DNA of 64,000 nucleotides from Candidatus Cloacimonadota bacterium (GCA_030445745.1 JASUTE010000005.1:68528-132527), one strand, 5' to 3'; positions 53,083-62,630 are shown, counted from the stretch's first letter. Notes: generated by a model not told the origin, from the letters alone. Program-made: numbers and translations.

Positions 53083-54516
53083 CTATTTTTTTCTTATCCT
53101 TTCCGCTTTTCGGGTTTTTTTCCTGGAAATTTTTTCCAATTTTATCTTCAAGATATTATCTGTATTCTGGGTTATAGCCAATCTATCGTCTATACGATAA
53201 CCGCAAACCCATATAATTTTCTTATTATCACAGAACAAAACTACCTTATCTCTCTCAAATTTTGGGACTTTTTCGTCAATAAAAAAATCCTTTAATTTCT
53301 TGGAATGATGCATTCCCAGAGGTTTGAATCTGTCACCAGGTTGACGATGCCTAATCTTAAGCGGAAATTCAAGTTTGTCTAAATCTAAATATGCTGTATA
53401 TTTATCTTCGTATAAATATTTTGTTTTTGGCAGCTTTTTCAATTTTTTCATTATTATCCTATAATCTTCAAAACTGCTACGATTACGAATTCTGTCGATA
53501 TCTTTGCTGTTGTCTTTGTTATCGTATTCTAAAATTTGCTTATTAGCAAAAATTAGTTTATCATATTCTTTTAAGACTACAATATCATGAGGCAGATCTA
53601 CCTGTTTGCTGCCTTCTGAATCCAGAACTGCCTCTATTTCTTCAAAGTTGGAAGAATAAAAATCTTTATCAGTACCGGTAAAATTTTGGTAGGCTAGCCT
53701 GTAAAGATAGTAGCGTAAAGCAGAAAGAGTTTTCTGCAGAGTTTCAATGGAAAGCACCAGCTTGTCGTCTTTTTCGTGCAAAGTTGCCTTGTTTAAACTG
53801 CGGGCTGCCAGTTGCTGCATAATTTGGTCGGTTTCAGCAAAAATATTAGCTGTCTGGTAGAGTTTGTTCACAATATCGGCATTCAAGTTTTCTTCCAACC
53901 AGGGTAGTAGCACATTACGCAATTTATTACGTGTGTAAGTATTTTGTTGGTTTGTACTATCTTCGCGCCAGCTTATCTTTTGTTGCTTTAAGTAGGAAGT
54001 AATTTCGCTGCGTGAAAAGGGCAGAAGAGGATGAACTATCTCGCCGGTTTGTGGTTCAATTCCTTTTAGGCCTGTATAGCCAGATCCTCGAAAAAGGCGA
54101 AAGAGAATTGTTTCAGCTTGGTCTTTCCGATTATGTCCCAGAGCGATTTTATTCATTTTATATAGTTTTGCTACTTTTCGGAAAAATTTAAAACGAATTT
54201 CACGGGCATTATTTTCTACTCCACTGCTACTTTCCAAATCGCAATTTTCTACCACCAGTGATATATTTCTATGAAAACAAAACTGTTTTACGAATTCTTC
54301 ATCCTGTTGCGATTCCTCTGCGCGCAGATTGTAGTTTATGTGAACAGCTAGCAGATTGAGTTTGTAATGACTTTTCAGTTGCCATAAAGCAGTTAGCAAA
54401 GCTGTGGAATCGGCTCCACCGGAATAGCCAACCAAGATCTTATCACCATTTTTAAGCAAACCTTTGTCAAAAACAAATTCTTCGAACTTTCGTAGAAAAC
54501 TTTGTTTATTTCCCAT
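53083..54516 (-). CDS. tilS: tRNA(Ile)-lysidine synthase
   Basis: A 477-residue enzyme that adds lysine to C34 of tRNA-Ile. The PP-loop is VGYSGGADSTALLTALW near residue 28 of the chosen start. LRAEESQQDEEFV and ALGHNRKDQAET are conserved, and the C-terminal TilS_C domain (PLKIRHRQPGDRFKPLGM) is present. A TTG start at 54546 is open, but ATG 54516 has AGGCGG upstream and is preferred. Confidence 0.95.
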   Translation of the reverse strand: MGNKQSFLRKFEEFVFDKGLLKNGDKILVGYSGGADSTALLTALWQLKSHYKLNLLAVHINYNLRAEESQQDEEFVKQFCFHRNISLVVENCDLESSSGVENNAREIRFKFFRKVAKLYKMNKIALGHNRKDQAETILFRLFRGSGYTGLKGIEPQTGEIVHPLLPFSRSEITSYLKQQKISWREDSTNQQNTYTRNKLRNVLLPWLEENLNADIVNKLYQTANIFAETDQIMQQLAARSLNKATLHEKDDKLVLSIETLQKTLSALRYYLYRLAYQNFTGTDKDFYSSNFEEIEAVLDSEGSKQVDLPHDIVVLKEYDKLIFANKQILEYDNKDNSKDIDRIRNRSSFEDYRIIMKKLKKLPKTKYLYEDKYTAYLDLDKLEFPLKIRHRQPGDRFKPLGMHHSKKLKDFFIDEKVPKFERDKVVLFCDNKKIIWVCGYRIDDRLAITQNTDNILKIKLEKISRKKTRKAERIRKK

Positions 54517-54597
54517 CTCATAGCCGCCTATCTTCTTATAAAACAAAAATATTTTCTAACATTTTAAAAGTACGAAGTTTTGTGTCAAATAAAAAGC

Positions 54598-54626
54598 TTG
54601 TAATAAATACCGAATTTAAATATTTT
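54598..54626 (+). promoter_or_regulatory. Candidate iorAB promoter
   Basis: TTGTAA (54598-54603), 17 bases, then TATTTT (54621-54626), 36 nt before the ATG. The -10 hexamer is the same as at 28283. A divergent TTGACA for tilS lies at 54588-54583. Confidence 0.5.
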
Positions 54627-54662
54627 GCATAAAAAGAGATAAAAAACAAAAAGGAGAGATCC

Positions 54663-56261
54663 ATGAAGAAATTACTTTTGTTAGGAGATGAAGCTTTTGC
54701 TCAAGGAGCACTGGATTCTGGAATTTCTGGTGCTTTTGGCTATCCGGGCACACCCTCTACCGAGATTGTAGAGTATGTGCAGAGTAACCAGGAAGCAATC
54801 GAACGAGATGTAAAACGAGCTTGGTCAGCAAATGAAAAAACATCTATGGAAGAGGCATTGGGAATGTCTTTTGCTGGCAAACGTGCCATCGTTACCATGA
54901 AACATGTGGGTTTGAATGTAGCGGCCGATCCATTCATGAATTCAGCTATGGTAGGAGCTAATGGAGGTTTAATCGTAGCAGTAGCCGATGATCCTTCCAT
55001 GCACTCTTCCCAGAATGAACAGGATTCGCGGGTTTATGGTAAATTCGCTATGGTGCCTATTATGGAACCTGCCAATCAGCAAGAAGCTTACGAAATGCCT
55101 TTCAAAGCTTTCGAAATTTCCGAAAAATATGAAATCCCAGTTCTATTTAGAATAACCACCAGACTGGCTCATTCCCGTTCGGGAGTTACACGTAGAAAAA
55201 AATTACCTGAGAAAAAAGGGTCGATGCCTGAATATATGTATCAGTTCATGCTTTTGCCAGCTATAGCTCGTAAAAAATACAAAAAATTGCTGGAATTGCA
55301 GAAAGATCTGGAAAAAGAATCTGAAAACTCACCCTTCAACAAATATACCGATGGTGAAGATAAAAGCTTGGGAATAATAACTTGTGGATTGGGTTACAAC
55401 TATCTTATGGAAAACTTCAAAGATCTGAAAAAAACACATCCAGTATTAAAAATAGGACAATATCCTCTTCCCAGAAAACAAGTAGAGAAAATTACTTCCG
55501 AATGTGAAGAAATATTGGTTATAGAAGAAGGAATGCCGGTTGTGGAAGAGATGCTAAAAGGTTATTTAGAAAAGAAACCAAAAATTAAAGGTCGTTTGGA
55601 TGGCACTCTACCTCGAGATGGTGAATTGAATCCATCACTAGTAAGAAAAGCTCTGGGCTTAGCTTCCCCACAAGGTTATGAAATGCCTGAACTGGTAGCT
55701 AAACGTCCACCAGCACTTTGTGTAGGCTGTCCGCACCGTGATAGTTTCCAAGCATTGAACGAAGCAATGGAAAAATATGGTAAGGGACATGTATTTTCCG
55801 ATATAGGATGTTATACTCTTGGGTTCCAACCTCCTTTCAATGCTATAAATTCCTGTGTTGATATGGGAGCTTCTGTTTCGATGGCTGTGGGAGCTGCTAC
55901 TGCAGGATTTTTCCCCTCAATAGCTGTTATTGGCGATTCCACTTTTGGCCATTCTGGTATGACCGGCCTCTTGGATGCTGTAGATAAAAAAGCAAATGTA
56001 GTTATTATGATTTTAGATAACGATACAACCGCTATGACAGGTATGCAGGACTCCGTTGTAACCGGTAGAATAGAAAGTATTTGTGAGGGAATTGGTGTGA
56101 AAAAAGACCATATTAGAGTTATCAATCCACTGTCACGTCATCACGATGAAAACGTGAAGGTAATTAAAGAAGAGATAGCTTATGATGGGGTTTCTGTAAT
56201 TATTCCACGTCGTCCCTGTATTCAAGTTTATGCTAAAAGAAAAAGAGATAAGGAGATTTAA
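54663..56261 (+). CDS. iorA: Indolepyruvate:ferredoxin oxidoreductase alpha subunit, without ferredoxin domain
   Basis: A 532-residue TPP-dependent enzyme that turns aryl-pyruvates from amino-acid breakdown into acyl-CoA. The N-terminal part has FGYPGTPSTEIVEY and SANEKTSMEEALGMSFAG. The C-terminal TPP part has CVGCPHRDSFQ, FSDIGCYTLG and GDSTFGHSGMTGLLD with LDNDTTAMTG. Archaeal IorA has about 100 more residues with two 4Fe-4S clusters; here the chain stops at KRKRDKEI, with no CxxCxxC. AGGAG precedes the start. Two bases separate it from iorB. Confidence 0.93.
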   Translation: MKKLLLLGDEAFAQGALDSGISGAFGYPGTPSTEIVEYVQSNQEAIERDVKRAWSANEKTSMEEALGMSFAGKRAIVTMKHVGLNVAADPFMNSAMVGANGGLIVAVADDPSMHSSQNEQDSRVYGKFAMVPIMEPANQQEAYEMPFKAFEISEKYEIPVLFRITTRLAHSRSGVTRRKKLPEKKGSMPEYMYQFMLLPAIARKKYKKLLELQKDLEKESENSPFNKYTDGEDKSLGIITCGLGYNYLMENFKDLKKTHPVLKIGQYPLPRKQVEKITSECEEILVIEEGMPVVEEMLKGYLEKKPKIKGRLDGTLPRDGELNPSLVRKALGLASPQGYEMPELVAKRPPALCVGCPHRDSFQALNEAMEKYGKGHVFSDIGCYTLGFQPPFNAINSCVDMGASVSMAVGAATAGFFPSIAVIGDSTFGHSGMTGLLDAVDKKANVVIMILDNDTTAMTGMQDSVVTGRIESICEGIGVKKDHIRVINPLSRHHDENVKVIKEEIAYDGVSVIIPRRPCIQVYAKRKRDKEI

Positions 56262-56263
56262 GC

Positions 56264-56845
56264 ATGAAAAAAGATATAATTCTAGCTGGTGTAGGTGGTC
56301 AAGGAATCCTGTCTATTGCAACCATTATTGGTTATGCAGTTATCGAAAGCGGATATAATCTGAAACAGTCTGAAGTGCATGGAATGTCCCAGCGAGGCGG
56401 AGATGTGCAATCTCACCTGAGAATTTCCGATAATGAAATATATTCCGATCTTATTCCACTGGGAAACGCTGATATGATACTGGCAGTAGAGCCTATGGAA
56501 GCTCTGCGGTTTTTGCCATATCTGGCACCCGCTGGCTGGTTAATTACCAACACCAAAACTTTCGAAAACATCCCAGATTATCCCGAAAAAGACAAAATAA
56601 TCACAGAAATAGAACAGTTGAAAAACAAAGTTGCTTTAGATGCCGATGGCATAGCCAAAGAATTAGGAACGACTAAGGTGATGAATATGGTAATGTTAGG
56701 CGCTGCTTCTGAATTTCTGGAATTAGAATACAGCAAATTGGAAGAAGGAATAAAAAGCGTATTTGGCAGAAAAGGTGAGAAGATTGTGGAAACTAATCTG
56801 AAAGCCATGGCTGCTGGAAAAAAAATAGCTCAAGAAAAAAAATAA
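56264..56845 (+). CDS. iorB: Indolepyruvate:ferredoxin oxidoreductase beta subunit
   Basis: A 193-residue partner of IorA. The GVGGQGILSIATIIG start, the SEVHGMSQRGGDVQSHLRI block and the LAVEPMEALR segment are characteristic of the gamma-type domain. Together the two genes give peptide or amino-acid fermentation via aryl-acyl-CoA. Confidence 0.95.
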   Translation: MKKDIILAGVGGQGILSIATIIGYAVIESGYNLKQSEVHGMSQRGGDVQSHLRISDNEIYSDLIPLGNADMILAVEPMEALRFLPYLAPAGWLITNTKTFENIPDYPEKDKIITEIEQLKNKVALDADGIAKELGTTKVMNMVMLGAASEFLELEYSKLEEGIKSVFGRKGEKIVETNLKAMAAGKKIAQEKK

Positions 56846-56864
56846 ACGATTAATTTACCTAGAA

Positions 56865-56898
56865 AAGCCTGCTGCCCAGTGTAGCAGGCTTATTTTAT
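56865..56898 (+). terminator. Bidirectional terminator between iorB and the DUF1848 gene
   Basis: AAGCCTGCT (56865-56873) pairs perfectly with AGCAGGCTT (56883-56891), nine-base loop, then ATTTTAT. It sits between convergent genes. The minus-strand gene's stop codon lies at the stem edge. Confidence 0.8.
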
Positions 56899-57696
56899 AG
56901 CATAGCAATATTCGCAGGCAAACCTACATGTGTTGTAAGTTCCTATATCACGGCTTTGGGCACATAAACAGTTCTTTCTTTGTCCTGTATCTTTGGCTTT
57001 ACTGATTCTGCGGCCGCTTATATCTTCCACTAAATCACCATCAATGCAGCTTCCCTGTTTTATATTAGGAAGCCTATCGCAGCAGCTTTGAGCTTGGATG
57101 TGGTTTTCTGCGGCTAGCTGTTTTAAATGCTGCATAAAATCTGGTAAATCTTTCAATTCAAGCACATTTTTTAAAATTTTATAGTTTTTTAGTCGTTTAC
57201 GGGTTTTAGCATATTCATCGTAGAGACTTATGATAACTTTATTGGTATAACCTTTCAGACTTTTTGCAATTTTTTGGAAGCTACGCAGGTGAAAATCCAT
57301 ATCGGTTTGCTGGCTTATTATTATCGGGTCATAGCGCCAAATTATGCGTCTGCTTCCTACTAAACTACTAATTTTTTGAAACATTTCTACTCTTTTTGGA
57401 AGCGGAGGTAGTTGGTTCTCGAAAGTTTTATCGTAGGCATTTAATGTGAATAAAAAATAGAATGGATAACCCATTTTTTGTAGTTTTGGCAGGTGTGGCA
57501 ACAACGAGATGGGATATTTTGTCCAAAACACAAAGCAATCTACAGCTGCTAGGCTTAGCTGAATGCGATTTACCTGCTTAGGATTAAAAGGGTTGGCAAC
57601 TTCGCAGTAGCCTGCTTTTATTTGTTGCATAAACCATTCGCCAAAAAATGCAGGGATATCGCTACGGCGGCTGGCACTAATGATTTGAGATTTCAT
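56890..57696 (-). CDS. DUF1848 family protein (possible iron-sulfur protein)
   Basis: A 268-residue protein of a widespread but unstudied family. Conserved blocks visible are IISASRRSDIPAFFGEWF, VANPFNPKQV, VDCFVFWTKYP and IIWRYDPII. The C-terminus has three groups of cysteines, CCDR, CLCAQ and CRFACEYCYA. The last is C-x3-C-x2-C, the spacing of a radical-SAM cluster but at the wrong end of the chain. The TIM-barrel-like pattern suggests a radical-SAM relative with its cluster motif at the end. Function unknown. Confidence 0.75.
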   Translation of the reverse strand: MKSQIISASRRSDIPAFFGEWFMQQIKAGYCEVANPFNPKQVNRIQLSLAAVDCFVFWTKYPISLLPHLPKLQKMGYPFYFLFTLNAYDKTFENQLPPLPKRVEMFQKISSLVGSRRIIWRYDPIIISQQTDMDFHLRSFQKIAKSLKGYTNKVIISLYDEYAKTRKRLKNYKILKNVLELKDLPDFMQHLKQLAAENHIQAQSCCDRLPNIKQGSCIDGDLVEDISGRRISKAKDTGQRKNCLCAQSRDIGTYNTCRFACEYCYAIK

Positions 57697-57725
57697 AAAA
57701 AAAGGGGAGAGCTGGAACTCTCCCC
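57697..57725 (-). terminator. Terminator after the CoA-disulfide-reductase-like gene
   Basis: GGGGAGAG (57704-57711) and CTCTCCCC (57718-57725) form an eight-pair GC-rich stem with a six-base loop. On the minus strand seven T follow directly, ending at the next gene's ATG. Confidence 0.85.
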
Positions 57726-57732
57726 AGGTGGA

Positions 57733-59433
57733 TTATTTTTCGCGCTGGTAAGGCCAACCCAAAATGCCGCCTTCCATCACTTTTACATTTGTATATCCGT
57801 TGCCCTTCAGGCAGCAGGCTGCTTCGTAACCGCGCAGTGATATTTTGCAGTAAACTACAATAAGTGTGTTCTTCGCTTGCGGTAGTTTGTCCAAATTATC
57901 TCGAATAGCACCCAGTGGAATTAGTGTTTCGCCAATTCCCAGGCGCATTTGTTCATATTCGTTTGTGGTGCGTACATCTAAAATGTACATATCTTCATTG
58001 TTATCCAGTTTCTGTTTCACTTCTACCGAAGATATTCCGTCCATCCTTCCTAACCATTTGTTTTCCAAAACGTGGACGGCGGTAATAAAGTTTTCAATAG
58101 CTGGGGAGAAGGGGGGAGCATAGGGCAGATCCAGGTTCACCAGATCGGAAATATGCATTTTGGCATGTAAGGCCATAGCTGCTATTGCCAGCCGCTTGGA
58201 AACATCGCCTGTTCCTATAACCTGGACTCCCAATAAAGTTCCTGTACGTTTATCGGCAACCATCTTGATCCCGATCGGTTTAGCATCCATAAAGCCTGGC
58301 TTATCGGGTGCAAAATGAATAGCAGAGATAATGTTAGCGTAACCTTCCTGACGAGCTCGTTGTTCACTAAATCCGCTGCTGCCTACCGTGTAATCGAAAA
58401 CTTTGCAGATCCCAGTTAGCACAGCTCCTTCATAAGTCGCTTCGTTACCATTTATAACATTTTGGCCTACTACGCGTCCCTGCAGGTTAGCTGCATCTCC
58501 CATAGGCCAATGCGTTTTAACACGATTATGGCTTACCAGATCATGAATTTCTACACAATCTCCTGCTGCGTAAATATCAGGGTCGCTAGTTTGCATGAAT
58601 TTATTTACCTCTATACCACCAGTAACGCCTATGCGTAATCCAGCATCTTTCGCTAAAGAAATATTAGGTTTATTGCCAATAGAAACTACTGCCAGCTCAC
58701 AGTCTAAGATTTCATCGTTAGATAGTTTTACACCTGTCAGTTTGCCATCTTTTCCGATAAATTCATCTACTGAATGGCCAGTGTAGATATTAGCTCCGTG
58801 TTTTTTTACCTCTTTTTCTGTCAGTTTAGCCATTTCCCAATCCAAAAATGGTAGAATTTGGGGCAATTTTTCTACTACGGTTACCTTAATTCCAGCCAAC
58901 TGCAATGCTTCACATGTTTCTATTCCAATAAGTCCACCGCCAACTATTACAGCATTTTTTATCTTTTTTTCTACAGCCACTTTTTTCAAATAGTCCGCAT
59001 CTTCCATGCTTTGCAGAGTGCTTATACCTTCTAGCTCACTACCGGGCAAATTGGGAAAAATAGGCTTGGCACCGGTTGTAATTATCAGTTTATCATAATT
59101 ATATTCAGCGTTATCACAAGTCTTCAAATTTTTTACTGTTACTTTCTTGTTTTTGCGGTCTATCTTAGTGACTTCTGTGTTTACCACAGCTTTAATGTCT
59201 TTTACTTTTGAGAAGAAATTGCTATCTCGCGGAGTACCTGTGGGAGAGCTGATGAGTTTGTTGCGTTCATCGAATACACCGCCCACATAATAGGGATAAC
59301 CGCAGGAAGCCATACTGAGATATTTACCTTTTTGAATGATGGTTATTTCAGCGTTACAGTCCATACGGCGGGCTTTGGAAGCTGCTTTGGGGCCAGCAGC
59401 TGAACCACCGATAACTACTATTTTCTTTGCCAT
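57733..59433 (-). CDS. CoA-disulfide-reductase-type flavoprotein fused to rhodanese
   Basis: A 566-residue pyridine-nucleotide disulfide oxidoreductase. The FAD loop VVIGGSAAGPKAASKAR and the single redox Cys in LSMASCGYPYYVGG place it with CoA-disulfide/persulfide reductases. An NAD loop (VIVGGGLIGIETCEAL) and the dimer domain follow. From about residue 465 a rhodanese domain carries its Cys in VVYCKISLRGYEA. Such fusions reduce CoA persulfide or polysulfide with NAD(P)H, a sulfur-handling and peroxide-relief role. AGGAGGG precedes the ATG. Confidence 0.9.
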   Translation of the reverse strand: MAKKIVVIGGSAAGPKAASKARRMDCNAEITIIQKGKYLSMASCGYPYYVGGVFDERNKLISSPTGTPRDSNFFSKVKDIKAVVNTEVTKIDRKNKKVTVKNLKTCDNAEYNYDKLIITTGAKPIFPNLPGSELEGISTLQSMEDADYLKKVAVEKKIKNAVIVGGGLIGIETCEALQLAGIKVTVVEKLPQILPFLDWEMAKLTEKEVKKHGANIYTGHSVDEFIGKDGKLTGVKLSNDEILDCELAVVSIGNKPNISLAKDAGLRIGVTGGIEVNKFMQTSDPDIYAAGDCVEIHDLVSHNRVKTHWPMGDAANLQGRVVGQNVINGNEATYEGAVLTGICKVFDYTVGSSGFSEQRARQEGYANIISAIHFAPDKPGFMDAKPIGIKMVADKRTGTLLGVQVIGTGDVSKRLAIAAMALHAKMHISDLVNLDLPYAPPFSPAIENFITAVHVLENKWLGRMDGISSVEVKQKLDNNEDMYILDVRTTNEYEQMRLGIGETLIPLGAIRDNLDKLPQAKNTLIVVYCKISLRGYEAACCLKGNGYTNVKVMEGGILGWPYQREK

Positions 59434-59523
59434 TTTTCCCTCCTGTTTTTATTAAATTTAATTTTTCCCAAAAAATATCAAAATTTGCAGGTGTCAAGCA
59501 ATAGATTTGAGCATATGTGTAAA

Positions 59524-61380
59524 TTAAACTTTTTCCTGTAGCTCCAGCCATCTGGTTTCAGCTTCTTCCAATTCTTTTTGTAACTGTTGCTGTTGTTGTG
59601 ATATTTCAGAGAAATCGGAAGCTGAGAGTGTAGCTGCCTCAGTTTCTATTTTTATTTCCAAATTTTGCAATTGTTTTTCTAGTTCGGGAATCTGTTTTTC
59701 CAACTGCTCTAGTTCGCGTTTTTCATTGTAGCTAAGTTTTTGACTGCTGTGCATATTTTTCTGAATAACTTTTTTAGGTTCTTTGTCTTTTTCTTTCTTT
59801 TCTGCATCGCGATAACGTTTTACCAATAAATAATCTGAATAGTTACCAGGGAATTTTCGAATAGTTCTGCCTTCAAAAACGAAAAGGTGGTCAGTTACTC
59901 TATCCAAAAAATAACGATCATGGGAAACCACCAAAATGCAGCCACGAAAGGTATCCAGGTAATCTTCTAGAATTTCCAGGGTTTTTATATCCAGGTCGTT
60001 GGTAGGTTCATCCAAAATTATAAAATTGCTACCAAACATAAGTGAGCTAAGCAGGAAAAGTCGTTTTTTTTCTCCACCAGAAAGGCTGGAGAGCTTATTT
60101 TGCTGCATTTTTTTATCGAACAAGAATTTTTGTAACATCTCGGAAGCAGAATGCAGAGTGCCATCTTTAGTTCTAATATGTTCAGCTTTTTCCTTCACAA
60201 ATTCCAAAACAGATTGTTGCGGGTCAAAATTGTGCTTCTCCTGTTTGAAATAAGCAAATTTGGTATTTATTCCAACTTTTATGGAACCACTACTTGGCTC
60301 AATTTCACCTGTAATAATTTTCAAAAGCGTGGTTTTGCCACAACCATTTGGGCCCAATATTCCAATGCGCTCCTGTTTTTGGAAAATATGCGAAAAATCT
60401 TGGAAAAGTAGGTTGTTGTCGTACTTTTTGCTTACGTTTTTCAATTCCAAGATAGTTTTTCCCAGTCGTTTTTCGCGAAAATTTATATCCAGTTCCTTGT
60501 TTTCGGAAAGGTATGATTTATCCAGCAATTCTTTTACTCTGTCCAGGTGGTTTTTGGGTTTGGAAGTACGGGCTTTAGCGCCACGCTGTAGCCAGCGCAG
60601 TTCCTTTTGAAGTTGAGCTTTACGGCGAGTTTCTTTTCTTTGCAGATCTATCTGCTGCAGCTGTTTCTGTTTTATGTAGTCGGAATAATTTCCCTGGTAG
60701 AAATGAAAAACTCCCTGGTCAATTTCCATTATTCTTTGAGAAACAGCATCCAAAAAATAGCGGTCATGGGTAACAAAAATCGCACTGCCGTTGTAATTTA
60801 TTAAAAAATTTTGGAACCACTCGATGGTTTCTATATCCAAGTGATTTGTCGGTTCGTCCAACAAAAGTAGATCGGGACTGTTTACCAACACCCGAGCTAA
60901 GTCTAAACGTCTTTTTTGACCACCAGAGAGAGTTGCGATTTTCCTATGCAAGTCGGAAAAACCTAATTTGGTTAGTATACTTTTAGCCTTAACCTCTGTT
61001 TGCCAGATACTTTCAGCTTTTTCCAATAATTTTTTATTTTCATGTAGTTTACCTGTTGCTTCCAAATAATGATATTCTCGTAAAATTTCAAATTCGGGGT
61101 CGTTACTGTAATAGATGTGCTGGTAGATGGAATGCTGTGGATTTATATCTGGCTGCTGAGGAAGATAGCCAATTTTTAAATTGCTACGAAATACTATGCT
61201 ACCAGAATCTGGGTATTCCAATCCAGCTAACATTTTCAGAAATGTAGATTTACCGCAGCCATTTATGCCAATTAAACCGATCTTGTCCTGACTGTTTATG
61301 CCAAAGGTGGAATTTTCACTTATCACCTTATCGGGGAAGGCTTTCTGTAAATTTTCTATAGAAACTATATTTTTACTCAA
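59524..61380 (-). CDS. ABC-F family ATP-binding protein (Uup-like)
   Basis: A 618-residue soluble protein with two ABC domains and no membrane part. Walker A motifs are GINGCGKST and GPNGCGKTT; the signatures are LSGGQKRRLDLA and LSGGEKKRLFL; both DEPTNHLD/DEPTNDLD boxes are intact. The C-terminal coiled coil (KRELEQLEKQIPELEKQL) is the Uup-type DNA-binding tail. ABC-F proteins act on the ribosome or DNA rather than in transport. Confidence 0.92.
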   Translation of the reverse strand: MSKNIVSIENLQKAFPDKVISENSTFGINSQDKIGLIGINGCGKSTFLKMLAGLEYPDSGSIVFRSNLKIGYLPQQPDINPQHSIYQHIYYSNDPEFEILREYHYLEATGKLHENKKLLEKAESIWQTEVKAKSILTKLGFSDLHRKIATLSGGQKRRLDLARVLVNSPDLLLLDEPTNHLDIETIEWFQNFLINYNGSAIFVTHDRYFLDAVSQRIMEIDQGVFHFYQGNYSDYIKQKQLQQIDLQRKETRRKAQLQKELRWLQRGAKARTSKPKNHLDRVKELLDKSYLSENKELDINFREKRLGKTILELKNVSKKYDNNLLFQDFSHIFQKQERIGILGPNGCGKTTLLKIITGEIEPSSGSIKVGINTKFAYFKQEKHNFDPQQSVLEFVKEKAEHIRTKDGTLHSASEMLQKFLFDKKMQQNKLSSLSGGEKKRLFLLSSLMFGSNFIILDEPTNDLDIKTLEILEDYLDTFRGCILVVSHDRYFLDRVTDHLFVFEGRTIRKFPGNYSDYLLVKRYRDAEKKEKDKEPKKVIQKNMHSSQKLSYNEKRELEQLEKQIPELEKQLQNLEIKIETEAATLSASDFSEISQQQQQLQKELEEAETRWLELQEKV

Positions 61381-61500
61381 ATAACTGCTCCTGAAATTCT
61401 TTATGACGAAAATCTCTCATCTATTGTGCTTGTCAACTTGATAAATATGTTAGAAAGGATCTGTATAAGAAGCGATTATAAATAGAATTAACTTTTAATA

Positions 61501-61881
61501 TGAGAGGTTATAGTAATTTTGGATGAAGATAGCTTTTTGTGACAGCTTGGTCTCCTGAAAAGATTTGTGAAAGTGGGCGGAGAAATGGTTTCACTGGTAA
61601 AAGTAGAAGAGGAATTGAACAAATTACTGCTAGATGATGTTGTTTTCTGTGCGGTGGGTGTACCTAATTTTACCAAAGGAGCCGATATTGTGGCAGCTAT
61701 TACACCGGTGAATAGAGCACAAAAAAATAATGGAAAAGCTGAAGAAAGTTTTACTTACAATAGCTGTACCACGCAAATTTCAAGTTATTGAAGATATTCC
61801 AAAGATGGGAAGTGGTAAAGTAAGTTTCCGTAAAGTTGAGAAGATCTGTAGAACCTGGCAAAAAATGGAAAAGCTCAAAAA
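61501..61881 (+). pseudogene. Decayed C-terminus of an acyl-ACP/acyl-CoA synthetase (Aas-like)
   Basis: The plus strand encodes, in broken frames, the end of an AMP-forming acyl-ACP synthetase. DEDSFL is followed by TGA at 61540, then GLLKRFVKVGGEMVSLVKVEEEL, VVFCAVGVPNFTKGAD and AAITPVN. At the A-run 61720-61728 the frame changes, and LLTIAVPRKFQVIEDIPKMG and SGKVSFRKVE follow. No N-terminal part is seen upstream. The gene is therefore a truncated, stop- and frameshift-bearing relic. Its end runs into the convergent PAP2 gene. Confidence 0.85.
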
Positions 61882-62630
61882 TTATAGGCGAACCCGATTC
61901 TTTTCCAACCTAAACTAAATTTTATTTTTTGTTCTTTGCTATGTTGGCGGCAAATAAGGTAAGAAACTCCGCTGCCTACAACAGCACCTGTAACAACATC
62001 GCTGAGAAAATGATTGGCGGAAGCTACCCGTAACCCAGCACAAATAGAGGCAGTTCCAAATAAACCAGCAGCTAACAGAGGCTGAGCACCATTGAATTGA
62101 TAACTATAGAAATAACTATAGGTTGCCAGGGCAAAAACCGTGGAAGTATGATGCGAGAAAAATGATTGAGAAGCATCTTCTGTTTGTTTCATTTTTAAAG
62201 TTGTATCATCATCATAAACATAAGGTCGCCAGCGCTGAGAAAGAGTTTTACTCCAAGAAGCTATTGCCGATTGTGTTAAAATTATTTCACTAAGTACAAT
62301 TAGATTATCCCAAGTATATGGCTCATCGTAGCTATAGAACAAACTAGCTGCTAGATGACCAAAAACTATATAATCGCTTAAATTATCTAACTTGTTATCG
62401 TATTTTCTTACTACCCAGCGATCGAAAAAGGGGATGGAACTTTTTTGCATGTCATCGATATCGGAAACTGAGAGTTGCTCATAGAACTCATCGTTAGCCA
62501 GCTCGGCAGATTGTTGCAAAGCGGCTGTACTAACCAAATAGATGGATGATGTTACCTTATCTACCTGAAAAACCTGGGCAGCAAGAGAAAGACTGATTAT
62601 TGCAATTAAAAGTGTTGTGATTTTTTTCAT
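61875..62630 (-). CDS. Exported PAP2-family phosphatase
   Basis: A 251-residue protein with a signal peptide (about residues 1-18) and a type-2 phosphatidic acid phosphatase domain. The three motifs are KTLSQRWRP, SFFSHHTSTVFA (the usual PSGH becomes FFSHH) and RVASANHFLSDVVTGAVVG with the catalytic His. It could recycle lipid carrier phosphate or trim lipids in the envelope. Confidence 0.85.
   Translation of the reverse strand: MKKITTLLIAIISLSLAAQVFQVDKVTSSIYLVSTAALQQSAELANDEFYEQLSVSDIDDMQKSSIPFFDRWVVRKYDNKLDNLSDYIVFGHLAASLFYSYDEPYTWDNLIVLSEIILTQSAIASWSKTLSQRWRPYVYDDDTTLKMKQTEDASQSFFSHHTSTVFALATYSYFYSYQFNGAQPLLAAGLFGTASICAGLRVASANHFLSDVVTGAVVGSGVSYLICRQHSKEQKIKFSLGWKRIGFAYNF

Noticed and set aside
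61567-61791. Separate 74-residue protein
   Set aside because: It matches the internal part of the acyl-ACP synthetase C-terminus and ends in a frameshift, so it is a pseudogene piece.
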